Positions 1 to 5,439 of a DNA stretch of 8,195 nt are shown here, in pieces. A program made the translations under genes and the position numbers. The number at the start of each line of letters is the position of its first letter. Within the stretch, counting starts at the first letter, position 1. Below the pieces are notes generated by a model. It searched no databases. It was not told the origin of the DNA and saw only the letters and a list, made by a program, of their open reading frames with translations. Origin of the DNA: an uncultured Porphyromonadaceae bacterium. Lineage in GTDB: Bacteria > Bacteroidota > Bacteroidia > Bacteroidales > Muribaculaceae. The stretch spans positions 1 through 8,195 of the forward strand of contig CAMWUZ010000069.1 of the NCBI GenBank assembly GCA_947177595.1. Direction: 5' to 3'.

Positions 1-106
1 CATCTCATGGTTTTCTCAGGACCTTCAACTTTGGACGTGGCAAATAGGCCCACGTTTTCTGTTTTATAAAAATCGCTGATGGGCCGAGGCGAACAAAAAG
101 GATTCT
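1..106 (+). other. Non-coding leader upstream of the first lipoprotein gene
   Basis: No gene is supported here. A purine-rich AAAAAGGA at 95-102 lies 4 nt before the ATG at 107 and could act as a weak ribosome binding site. An inverted repeat GGCCCA (47-52) / TGGGCC (80-85) encloses a 27-nt loop that holds the palindrome TTTTATAAAA (62-71), so the leader may fold. A TTTG at 30-33 could be a -33 element, but I find no matching TAnnTTTG about 20 nt downstream, so no promoter is called. Confidence 0.3.
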
Positions 107-889
107 ATGAGAATCAACAAATTATCCATTTTCATCTGCGCCCATGCGCTCTTGGTCACAACCTCTTGTGCAACGTTATTCACCAAGAAAACCCAAGAGG
201 TTAATTTCAAAGGTGTCCCTGGTACGACAATTATCGACAAGGACAAAAACAAAGTAGTCACCGAAATTGGCTCAAACGGATTCGCTGTCGGAAAATTCTC
301 AAAACAGCTTAAGAAAAAGAAAATTGAAGCGCGAAAAGATGGGTATCAATCACGCGACTATGAAATGGGCACAAAAATCCAGGGGTGGTTTTGGGGTAAC
401 ATAGTGTTCGGTGGCATTCCAGGCATGGGAATTGATGCTGCTACCGGAAAGATGATGAAATTCTCAGACAAAATGATTGACCTCACCCTGACTCCGCTCC
501 CCGCGAAAGAACCGGTGGCAGAAACCATACCTCCTTATTTGCCTGAAGAACGGGTTTCACGAGAAAATGGGGGCGCAACCTCAATGGAAGATACAGTTAT
601 TCGCTGGTTTGTTGATTCCGATCCTCGTGGTGCCCGCATCTTCTGGCGAGTAATCTCAAATATACCTAACGAGGTGAAAAACACAAACGAATCTTATATG
701 ACCACAACCCCGTTTGAAGAGACACGTGGCTTCTCCATTCCCGGTCTGACATATGAAAACTCACGAAATGTCACCATTGAAATCAAAATTTCAAAGCGTG
801 GCTATGAAGATCAGGTGAAACGCTACAATGTGCGTCAGGCTCTCGATCAGCAGGAAATCTCCGGCTTCTTTGAGTTAGTGGAGAAATAA
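107..889 (+). CDS. Envelope lipoprotein with PEGA-like modules
   Basis: A 260-residue predicted lipoprotein. The N-terminus has basic residues, a hydrophobic stretch (about 6-17) and a lipobox ending TTSC, so Cys21 should be lipidated after signal peptidase II cleavage. Residues about 31-85 (VPGTTI ... ARKDGY) resemble a PEGA-type beta domain. Residues 94-119 are a Gly- and aromatic-rich stretch (WFWGNIVFGG, then GIDAATGKM) of a kind found in many small Bacteroidota lipoproteins. A Pro-rich linker (about 130-150) leads to the C-terminal module, residues 152-258. That module also follows a PEGA-like logic (DSDPRGARI, then TTTP, then SKRGYED) but with longer loops, and it is 86% identical to the C-terminus of the next gene. 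PEGA domains are non-catalytic surface or periplasmic modules, so no reaction is assigned. The next gene starts 38 bp downstream, so the pair is probably co-transcribed. The start is fixed by the signal peptide and the AAGGA upstream. Domain assignment is by eye. Confidence 0.85.
   Translation: MRINKLSIFICAHALLVTTSCATLFTKKTQEVNFKGVPGTTIIDKDKNKVVTEIGSNGFAVGKFSKQLKKKKIEARKDGYQSRDYEMGTKIQGWFWGNIVFGGIPGMGIDAATGKMMKFSDKMIDLTLTPLPAKEPVAETIPPYLPEERVSRENGGATSMEDTVIRWFVDSDPRGARIFWRVISNIPNEVKNTNESYMTTTPFEETRGFSIPGLTYENSRNVTIEIKISKRGYEDQVKRYNVRQALDQQEISGFFELVEK
788..870 (+). repeat. 83-bp near-identical patch, copy 1
   Basis: Matches 1528-1610 at 81 of 83 bases (differences at 829/1569 and 844/1584). 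It codes for the last conserved 27-28 residues of the shared module. The flanks are far more diverged: 62 differences in the 228 bases just upstream (560-787) and 5 in the 10 just downstream. The two copies are collinear with a constant 740-bp offset. Confidence 0.9.
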
Positions 890-927
890 ACAAATTATTG
901 TTTGATAATAACCAGTAAAATAAAACA

Positions 928-1647
928 ATGAAACGAGCATTAAAAAACATTTTCACCTTTCTCACTCTACTGACGGTGACAATCTCTGCATCGGCAAAAG
1001 ATCCGCAAATTACTATTCAAAGCGATCCTGAAGGCGCACAGGTCTATCTCAACGATGTGTTGATAGCAACTTCTACTCCCGCCATTGTAAATCTTCCCAA
1101 AAAAGTTGTCACTAAAAATATGCAGTTTCGTTTCGTCAAAGATGGCTATGAAACAAAATCAGTTGTAGTGCAATACACAAAAGACCAGTTGAAATATAAC
1201 CCAGTGGTAATGTGTACAATGAAAAAAATTGCTCCCGAACGTCCTGCGTCTGCCAATGACCCCACGGTCACAAGGAATCAGTCTAATCAACGTGTTGACC
1301 GACAAAATGGTGGTGCGACAGACATGGAAGCTACCATAATTCGCTGGTTTTTTGACTCAGACCCTCGTGGTGCCAGAATCATGTATCGTGTGATTTCAAA
1401 CGTTCCCAACGAAATCAAAAACACAAACGAAACATATCTGACAACCACGCCTTACGAAGAAACTAGAGGATTTAATATTCCCGGCCTCACTTATCAGAAT
1501 TCACGAAACGTTACAATCGAATTCAAGATTTCAAAGCGTGGCTATGAAGATCAGGTGAAACGCTACAACGTGCGTCAGGCTCTTGATCAGCAGGAAATCT
1601 CCGGCTTCTTCGAACTGGTTCCCAAAGAAACAGAACCGGTCGAATAA
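928..1647 (+). CDS. Secreted PEGA-domain protein, paralogous C-terminus
   Basis: A 239-residue exported protein. It has a signal peptide (KR, a hydrophobic core, then ISASA) with likely signal peptidase I cleavage after Ala23. There is no lipobox, so unlike its neighbour it is predicted to be soluble in the periplasm or secreted. Residues about 26-100 form a recognisable PEGA domain (ITIQSDPEGAQVYLND, STP, then FRFVKDGYE). A polar linker (about 101-124) leads to the 107-residue module (125-231), which is 92/107 identical to residues 152-258 of the upstream lipoprotein. The module carries the conserved NGGAT-ME-IRWF-DSDPRGARI start and an invariant ISKRGYEDQVKRY... end. The intergenic gap contains ATTAT/ATAAT arms (894-898 and 905-909), and the start has only A-rich sequence before it with no Shine-Dalgarno, as is usual in Bacteroidota. 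A terminator follows 29 bp after the stop. Likely structural or binding role; function unknown. Confidence 0.87.
   Translation: MKRALKNIFTFLTLLTVTISASAKDPQITIQSDPEGAQVYLNDVLIATSTPAIVNLPKKVVTKNMQFRFVKDGYETKSVVVQYTKDQLKYNPVVMCTMKKIAPERPASANDPTVTRNQSNQRVDRQNGGATDMEATIIRWFFDSDPRGARIMYRVISNVPNEIKNTNETYLTTTPYEETRGFNIPGLTYQNSRNVTIEFKISKRGYEDQVKRYNVRQALDQQEISGFFELVPKETEPVE
1528..1610 (+). repeat. 83-bp near-identical patch, copy 2
   Basis: Second copy of the patch at 788-870 (81/83 identical). Synonymous positions are conserved here but not in the rest of the shared module, which points to gene conversion or to selection on the DNA itself. Confidence 0.9.
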
Positions 1648-1675
1648 TTCACCATTCACCCATTTATATATCTTC

Positions 1676-1708
1676 AAAAGGCGACACTCACCGCGTGTCG
1701 CTTTTTTT
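1676..1708 (+). terminator. Intrinsic terminator of the PEGA-like gene pair
   Basis: A perfect 7-bp stem GCGACAC (1681-1687) / GTGTCGC (1695-1701) with a 7-nt loop is preceded by AAAAG and followed by seven T (1702-1708). The A-tract before the stem could lengthen it by pairing with the T-tract. It lies 29 bp after the stop at 1647. Confidence 0.88.
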
Positions 1709-1715
1709 GTATGAC

Positions 1716-1730
1716 GGGTATGTGATACCC
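1716..1730. repeat. Short perfect hairpin between convergent genes
   Basis: GGGTAT-GTG-ATACCC: 6-bp arms with a 3-nt loop. It lies between the plus-strand terminator and the 3' end of the minus-strand four-helix-bundle gene. Neither strand has a proper T-tract after it, so I do not call it a terminator. It could be a weak transcript-end or RNA-stabilising hairpin. Confidence 0.4.
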
Positions 1731-1769
1731 TATATTTCGCCAGCCCCGACCTGAAAATCATCTGATTAT

Positions 1770-1804
1770 CTTATAAATCATATAAGTTTTATAAATCTTA
1801 TAAG
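1770..1804. repeat. CTTATA/TATAAG palindromic repeat cluster, left
   Basis: An AT-rich cluster with CTTATA at 1770-1775, its inverse TATAAG at 1781-1786, and the full palindrome CTTATAAG at 1797-1804. It ends 2 bp before the stop codon of the four-helix-bundle gene. Read on the minus strand, part of it (AACTTATA, then TTTATAAG) matches the cluster at 2421-2446 at 16 of 19 positions, so the two clusters form an imperfect terminal inverted repeat around the gene. Confidence 0.7.
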
Positions 1805-1806
1805 AA

Positions 1807-2352
1807 TTAGTATCCTCGTGATTCCTTGCGAGCCTTTGTCATATTTTCTTTTAACCCTCCGGAAGATAAGAACTCAGTTTCCAATCTTTTCAGCACTTTA
1901 GTAAGCATAGAGTCAAGTTGGCGGATTTGTGTAATCATGATATTAGCTACAGTTTCATCAGAGCGTTCTCTGCATTTCTCCACAAAAACAGATGAATCGT
2001 CTATTTTGATACAGAATTTTCGGGTTTTATCCGTCCGCTCGTCATTAGGTGTCCATATTTGTAGCTTATGTTGGCGTAAAAAATCTCCATAATCTTCAAG
2101 TAACTCTCTGAGTGACCCTCTTGCTATACCGAGCAACTTTATACATATTTCTGAGGATATTGTTCCATCAACAACCCCTTCCACAATGTTCTGTTTACAT
2201 GAGCGTGCAGCTTGCCTCATCTGATCAACCGTACGCGAATCACGAGGCAGAGCCCTCAAGATAAACAACTCGGTTACATCGCATATAATCACAGACTTCT
2301 TATACACGTTCCAGTTGGAATAATCACCGGCAATTTTCAGGAAGGATTTCAT
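1807..2352 (-). CDS. Four-helix-bundle protein (23S rRNA IVS-protein family)
   Basis: A 181-residue, cytosolic, mostly helical, charged protein with no signal peptide. The core carries the family's signature: VDQMRQAARSCKQNIVEG (42-59), then IARGSLRELLEDYGDFLRQH (76-95), and further helices around 130-160. After these come the extra C-terminal residues GGLKENMTKAR (165-175), which match the 'four helix bundle suffix' variant common in Bacteroidota. The family began as proteins encoded inside 23S rRNA intervening sequences and also includes the Avd accessory protein of diversity-generating retroelements. Members form small oligomers with a basic surface and probably bind nucleic acid, but for orphan copies like this one no function is established. 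No rRNA or reverse transcriptase is nearby. The gene runs opposite to both neighbours, looks more AT-rich than rpsA, and is bracketed by palindromic repeat clusters. The ATG is preceded 40 bp upstream by a good -7 box. Confidence 0.88.
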   Translation of the reverse strand: MKSFLKIAGDYSNWNVYKKSVIICDVTELFILRALPRDSRTVDQMRQAARSCKQNIVEGVVDGTISSEICIKLLGIARGSLRELLEDYGDFLRQHKLQIWTPNDERTDKTRKFCIKIDDSSVFVEKCRERSDETVANIMITQIRQLDSMLTKVLKRLETEFLSSGGLKENMTKARKESRGY

Positions 2353-2391
2353 TAAATCGTGAGATAATACTCTTTATTGGGTTATTGACCA

Positions 2392-2399
2392 CAAAGTTA
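2392..2399 (-). promoter_or_regulatory. Putative -7 box for the four-helix-bundle gene
   Basis: On the minus strand this reads TAACTTTG, a perfect match to the Bacteroidota -7 consensus TAnnTTTG. It would give a leader of roughly 30-35 nt before the ATG at 2352. There is no clear TTTG at the -33 spacing; that position falls in the outer edge of the palindromic repeat cluster at 2421-2446, which could therefore act as an operator or replace the -33 element. Confidence 0.5.
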
Positions 2400-2420
2400 C
2401 TTGAAATTCGGATTATGAAT

Positions 2421-2446
2421 CTTATAGAACTTATAAATTTTATAAG
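2421..2446. repeat. CTTATA/TATAAG palindromic repeat cluster, right
   Basis: CTTATA at 2421-2426 is followed by a near-perfect palindrome at 2430-2446, CTTATAAA-T-TTTATAAG, with 8-bp arms and a 1-nt centre. It lies between the divergent promoters of the four-helix-bundle gene and rpsA, and mirrors the cluster at 1770-1804. Also matches that cluster in direct orientation (19 of 24 positions for 1781-1804 against 2423-2446), as expected when the unit is itself palindromic. Confidence 0.7.
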
Positions 2447-2460
2447 CTGATACCTTAATA

Positions 2461-2492
2461 CTTGCGTGATAGTGAAATTATTACTACTTTTG
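2461..2492 (+). promoter_or_regulatory. Putative rpsA promoter, Bacteroidota type
   Basis: A CTTG(C) at 2461-2465 as the -33 element and TACTTTTG at 2485-2492 as the -7 element (TAnnTTTG), 20 nt apart, fit the primary sigma factor consensus of Bacteroidota. Transcription would start near 2497-2500, leaving a leader of about 65-70 nt. Confidence 0.65.
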
Positions 2493-2496
2493 CAGT

Positions 2497-2565
2497 CGCA
2501 ATAAGTACAAGCAATATAAAGTCTAACTTATTAAGTAAACAAATCTTTTATTATTAACCACTTAA
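2497..2565 (+). promoter_or_regulatory. AU-rich rpsA leader without Shine-Dalgarno
   Basis: The leader is AT-rich and contains no AGGAGG-like sequence; the bases just before the ATG read TTATTAACCACTTAA. It holds a short palindrome ACTTATTAAGT (2526-2536) that recalls the CTTATA/TATAAG repeat units upstream. Initiation without SD pairing is normal in Bacteroidota. Autoregulation by S1 binding is known for this gene in proteobacteria, but nothing here proves it. Confidence 0.45.
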
Positions 2566-4347
2566 ATGACTGAAAAAGTAAACATCAGCCCGGTTGAGGA
2601 TTTCGACTGGGAAGCCTTTGAAAAAGGCGAAACCAAAGGCGAGAAATCTCGCGCAGAACTCACCAAGACCTATGACGAGTCTCTTAACACCGTCAAGGAC
2701 AAAGAGGTGATCGAAGGCATAATCATTGCTCTTAACAAGCGCGAGGCGGTAGTTAATATCGGCTATAAGAGCGATGGTATCATTCCTATGAATGAATTCC
2801 GCTACAATCCCGACCTCAAGGTAGGCGACAAAGTAGAGGTTTTCATTGAAAATCAGGAGGACAAGAAAGGTCAACTTATCCTTTCTCACCGCAAGGCTCG
2901 CGCAGCACGCTCTTGGGAGCGCATCAACGAGGCTCTTGAAAATGACGAAATCATCAAGGGTTATATCAAATGCCGTACAAAAGGCGGCATGATTGTCGAT
3001 GTGTTCGGTATCGAGGCTTTCCTCCCCGGCTCACAGATCGACGTCCGTCCTATCCGCGACTACGATATCTTCGTAGGCAAGACAATGGAATTCAAGGTTG
3101 TGAAAATCAACCAGGAGTTCAAGAACGTGGTTGTGTCTCACAAAGCTCTTATCGAAGCAGAGCTTGAGCAGCAGAAGAAAGAAATCATCGCCAAACTCGA
3201 AAAGGGTCAGGTGCTCGAAGGTACTGTCAAGAATATCACCAGCTACGGTGTGTTCATCGACCTGGGTGGCGTTGACGGTCTCATCCACATCACCGACCTC
3301 TCCTGGGGCCGCGTAAATCACCCCGAAGAGGTGGTTGCTCTCGATCAGAAGCTCAACGTTGTTATCCTTGATTTCGACGACGAGAAGAAGCGTATCGCTC
3401 TCGGTCTGAAGCAGCTCCTTCCCCATCCCTGGGATGCTCTCGATTCAGAGCTCAAGGTTGGTGACAAGGTGAAAGGTAAAGTAGTGGTTATGACCGACTA
3501 CGGCGCATTTGTTGAAATCGCTCCCGGTGTCGAGGGTCTTATCCACGTCAGCGAAATGTCATGGAGCCAGCACCTGCGCAGCGCTCAGGATTTCATGAAG
3601 GTTGGCGACGAAGTGGAGGCCGTTGTTCTCAACCTCGACCGCGATGACCGCAAGATGAGCCTCGGAATCAAGCAGCTCAAGAATGATCCCTGGGAAAATA
3701 TCGACACCAAATATCCTATCGGAAGCAAGCACAAAGCTAAAGTGCGCAACTTCACAAACTTCGGCGTATTCGTTGAAATCGAGGAGGGTGTTGACGGTCT
3801 GATCCACATCAGCGACCTCAGCTGGACCAAGAAGGTTAAACACCCCAGCGAATTCACCCAGATCGGTGCTGAAATCGATGTTCAGGTTCTTGAAATCGAC
3901 AAGGAGCAGCGTCGTCTGTCTCTCGGTCACAAGCAGCTTGAGGAAAATCCCTGGGATGTGTTTGAAACAATATTCACCGTAGGTTCCGTTCACGAAGGCA
4001 CCATCACCGAAATGGTAGAGAAGGGGGCAGTCGTAGCACTTCCCTACGGAGTTGAAGGTTTCGCTACTCCCAAGCACCTCGTCAAAGAGGACGGCACTCA
4101 GGCACAGGTTGACGAAAAGCTCAACTTCAAGGTGATTGAGTTTAACAAGGACAGCAAGCGCATCATTCTCAGCCACAGCCGTATTTTTGAAGATGAAGCA
4201 AAGGCTGAACGCACCGAGACCCGCAAGGCAAAACGCGCTGCCAAGCGCGCTGAAGAGGCTCCGGTTGTTTCCACTCCCATCGAGAAAACAACTCTTGGTG
4301 ACCTTGACGCTCTCGCACAGCTCAAAGAAAAACTCTCTGCCGAGTAA
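2566..4347 (+). CDS. rpsA: 30S ribosomal protein S1
   Basis: A 593-residue protein with six S1/OB-fold RNA-binding repeats at about 46-110, 127-193, 213-283, 298-370, 384-457 and 471-538. The middle repeats (3-5) are the most canonical, each with a G-V/A-F-V/I core and the GLIH-(I/V)-S/T-(D/E)-(L/M)-SW motif followed by LGxKQL and (N/H)PW linkers. Repeats 1, 2 and 6 are more diverged, as expected for S1, where the first two mediate ribosome docking. A basic, Ala/Lys/Arg-rich tail (541-563) ends in the TTLGDLDALAQLKEKL helix typical of Bacteroidota S1. S1 binds the 30S platform and single-stranded mRNA during initiation. The first 45 residues are an acidic, low-complexity lead. The length fits the phylum. 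It stands alone as a one-gene transcription unit with its own promoter and terminator. Confidence 0.97.
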   Translation: MTEKVNISPVEDFDWEAFEKGETKGEKSRAELTKTYDESLNTVKDKEVIEGIIIALNKREAVVNIGYKSDGIIPMNEFRYNPDLKVGDKVEVFIENQEDKKGQLILSHRKARAARSWERINEALENDEIIKGYIKCRTKGGMIVDVFGIEAFLPGSQIDVRPIRDYDIFVGKTMEFKVVKINQEFKNVVVSHKALIEAELEQQKKEIIAKLEKGQVLEGTVKNITSYGVFIDLGGVDGLIHITDLSWGRVNHPEEVVALDQKLNVVILDFDDEKKRIALGLKQLLPHPWDALDSELKVGDKVKGKVVVMTDYGAFVEIAPGVEGLIHVSEMSWSQHLRSAQDFMKVGDEVEAVVLNLDRDDRKMSLGIKQLKNDPWENIDTKYPIGSKHKAKVRNFTNFGVFVEIEEGVDGLIHISDLSWTKKVKHPSEFTQIGAEIDVQVLEIDKEQRRLSLGHKQLEENPWDVFETIFTVGSVHEGTITEMVEKGAVVALPYGVEGFATPKHLVKEDGTQAQVDEKLNFKVIEFNKDSKRIILSHSRIFEDEAKAERTETRKAKRAAKRAEEAPVVSTPIEKTTLGDLDALAQLKEKLSAE

Positions 4348-4372
4348 TTCCGGACAGAAGTTGTAATACAAA

Positions 4373-4410
4373 AAATCGGGCAGTTCCATACGGGCTGCCC
4401 GATTTCTTTA
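4373..4410. terminator. Bidirectional terminator between rpsA and the minus-strand operon
   Basis: An 11-bp perfect stem AAATCGGGCAG (4373-4383) / CTGCCCGATTT (4395-4405) with an 11-nt loop. On the plus strand it is followed by TTTCTTTATTTTA, ending rpsA. On the minus strand the run of A at 4370-4375 reads as six T, so the same hairpin can end the operon that stops at 4425. Confidence 0.85.
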
Positions 4411-4424
4411 TTTTATAAGGTGGA

Positions 4425-4931
4425 TTATCGAGCCAAGTGGGCGGGGCGGAGAACGTAGGGGAGTGGAGCGCGGAAGCTGAGCGAGTTGTCGGCAGTCACT
4501 CTTTCGATTCCTTTTGCCGCCTCAGCAGCTGTTGCGCAGCTCTGTGCGATCACATAGTAGCCGGCGTCTCTGGTGGATACCACGCAGGCATTCTCATATC
4601 CGGCGGCAATAAGACGCGCTTTCATCTGCTTGGCATTGAATAGCTGACGGAAGCGTCCTACCACAACATTGTATTTCTGCAGGGTTTCACGTGTCGCGCC
4701 GCCGTCGGCAATGAATCCTATCGGTTCGGTGTGCATCATCAGGGTGATGCCGTCAACAACCGTTTCTTTCGGGGCGGCAAACTGCTGGAGTTTGGCGGTG
4801 GAGCCGTCCTCATCCGCATTCTCCTGTTTCTGCTTGGCGATTTCGTATGCCGCTCTGTAATTAGCCTCGGTGGTTTTACATCCGGTAAAGGCTATCGCCG
4901 CTATTGCGGCAGCAAGGTATATCTTTTTCAT
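4425..4931 (-). CDS. SPOR-domain lipoprotein
   Basis: A 168-residue lipoprotein. The signal peptide (KK, Ala/Ile-rich core) ends in FTGC, so Cys18 is the lipidation site. Residues 19-85 are a charged, probably disordered spacer, and about 86-148 form a SPOR-like domain (KYNVVVGRF, NAKQMKARLIAAGYENA, then GYYVIAQS, AAEAAKGIERV), with a short extension at the end. SPOR domains bind septal peptidoglycan stripped of stem peptides, so the protein may mark division sites or be an envelope factor; this follows from family knowledge. The ATG overlaps the stop of the phosphoesterase gene (ATGA, 4928-4931), which implies translational coupling. It is the last gene of the operon and is followed by the bidirectional terminator. 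Confidence 0.87.
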   Translation of the reverse strand: MKKIYLAAAIAAIAFTGCKTTEANYRAAYEIAKQKQENADEDGSTAKLQQFAAPKETVVDGITLMMHTEPIGFIADGGATRETLQKYNVVVGRFRQLFNAKQMKARLIAAGYENACVVSTRDAGYYVIAQSCATAAEAAKGIERVTADNSLSFRAPLPYVLRPAHLAR

Positions 4932-5434
4932 CTTTCAATTAATTTTCCAAGAGTTATAACGTCTAAGTCGCGTATATTTCCTTTGTCGAGGGTGAGTTTT
5001 ATGAGGGTGCGTTCGCGCTGCCATCCCTGGTGACCAGCCGCGCCGGGGTTGATATGCAGGAGCCCCAATTCCGGATCAGGCATCACTTTGAGTATGTGGG
5101 AGTGACCGTCAACCATCAGCTTGATATCGCCTTCGCGCAATATTTTTTTCACGCCCGGCGAATAGCGTCCGGGATATCCGGCGATGTGTGTGAGCCAAAC
5201 CTTGACCTGCTCCACTTCAAATTGAAGCACTTCGGGGCACTCTCGGCGCACCTGTCCGTGGTCAACATTGCCGCACACTGCTCTGACCACCGGCGCGACC
5301 GTCCTCAGCCGTTCGAGCACCGAGATGTCGCCGATGTCTCCCGCGTGCCATATCTCGTCGCAGTCAGCGAAATGTCGGGCAAACCGTTCATCCCAGCAAG
5401 AGTGGGTGTCGCTCAGTATTCCAATGCGTTTCAT
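4928..5434 (-). CDS. YfcE/MJ0936-type metallophosphoesterase
   Basis: A 168-residue cytosolic calcineurin-like phosphoesterase with the full metal-binding set: SDTH (Asp9, His11), HAGD (Asp33), GN-D (Asn56), THI (His83) and GHSH (His111, His113), closed by a NPG loop (129-131). This is the compact two-metal phosphodiesterase family of YfcE and MJ0936, whose members hydrolyse model phosphodiesters such as bis-pNPP and whose natural substrates are mostly unknown. The size is normal for the family and no catalytic residue is missing. The gene starts 5 bp after the stop of the glycosidase-like gene and ends in a 4-bp overlap with the SPOR gene, so it lies within an operon. No cyclic-nucleotide or nucleic-acid partner nearby suggests a substrate. 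Confidence 0.93.
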   Translation of the reverse strand: MKRIGILSDTHSCWDERFARHFADCDEIWHAGDIGDISVLERLRTVAPVVRAVCGNVDHGQVRRECPEVLQFEVEQVKVWLTHIAGYPGRYSPGVKKILREGDIKLMVDGHSHILKVMPDPELGLLHINPGAAGHQGWQRERTLIKLTLDKGNIRDLDVITLGKLIER

Positions 5435-5439
5435 TTGTT

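Noticed and set aside
47..85. GGCCCA/TGGGCC inverted repeat as a terminator or riboswitch
   Set aside because: The arms are only 6 bp with a 27-nt loop and there is no T-tract after it; it matches no riboswitch I know and could be chance.
788..2352. Diversity-generating retroelement: a repeated C-terminal patch near an Avd-like four-helix-bundle gene
   Set aside because: No reverse transcriptase is present. Both copies of the patch lie inside expressed genes, and the differences between the paralogues are not limited to adenine positions of a template.
1807..2352. Four-helix-bundle gene as part of a 23S rRNA intervening sequence
   Set aside because: No 23S rRNA sequence surrounds the gene; its neighbours are protein-coding genes and a terminator.
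3559..4389. Long open frame on the minus strand (276 codons) across rpsA
   Set aside because: It is fully antisense to the unmistakable S1 coding sequence, and its translation shows no recognisable domain; it is a by-product of rpsA codon usage.
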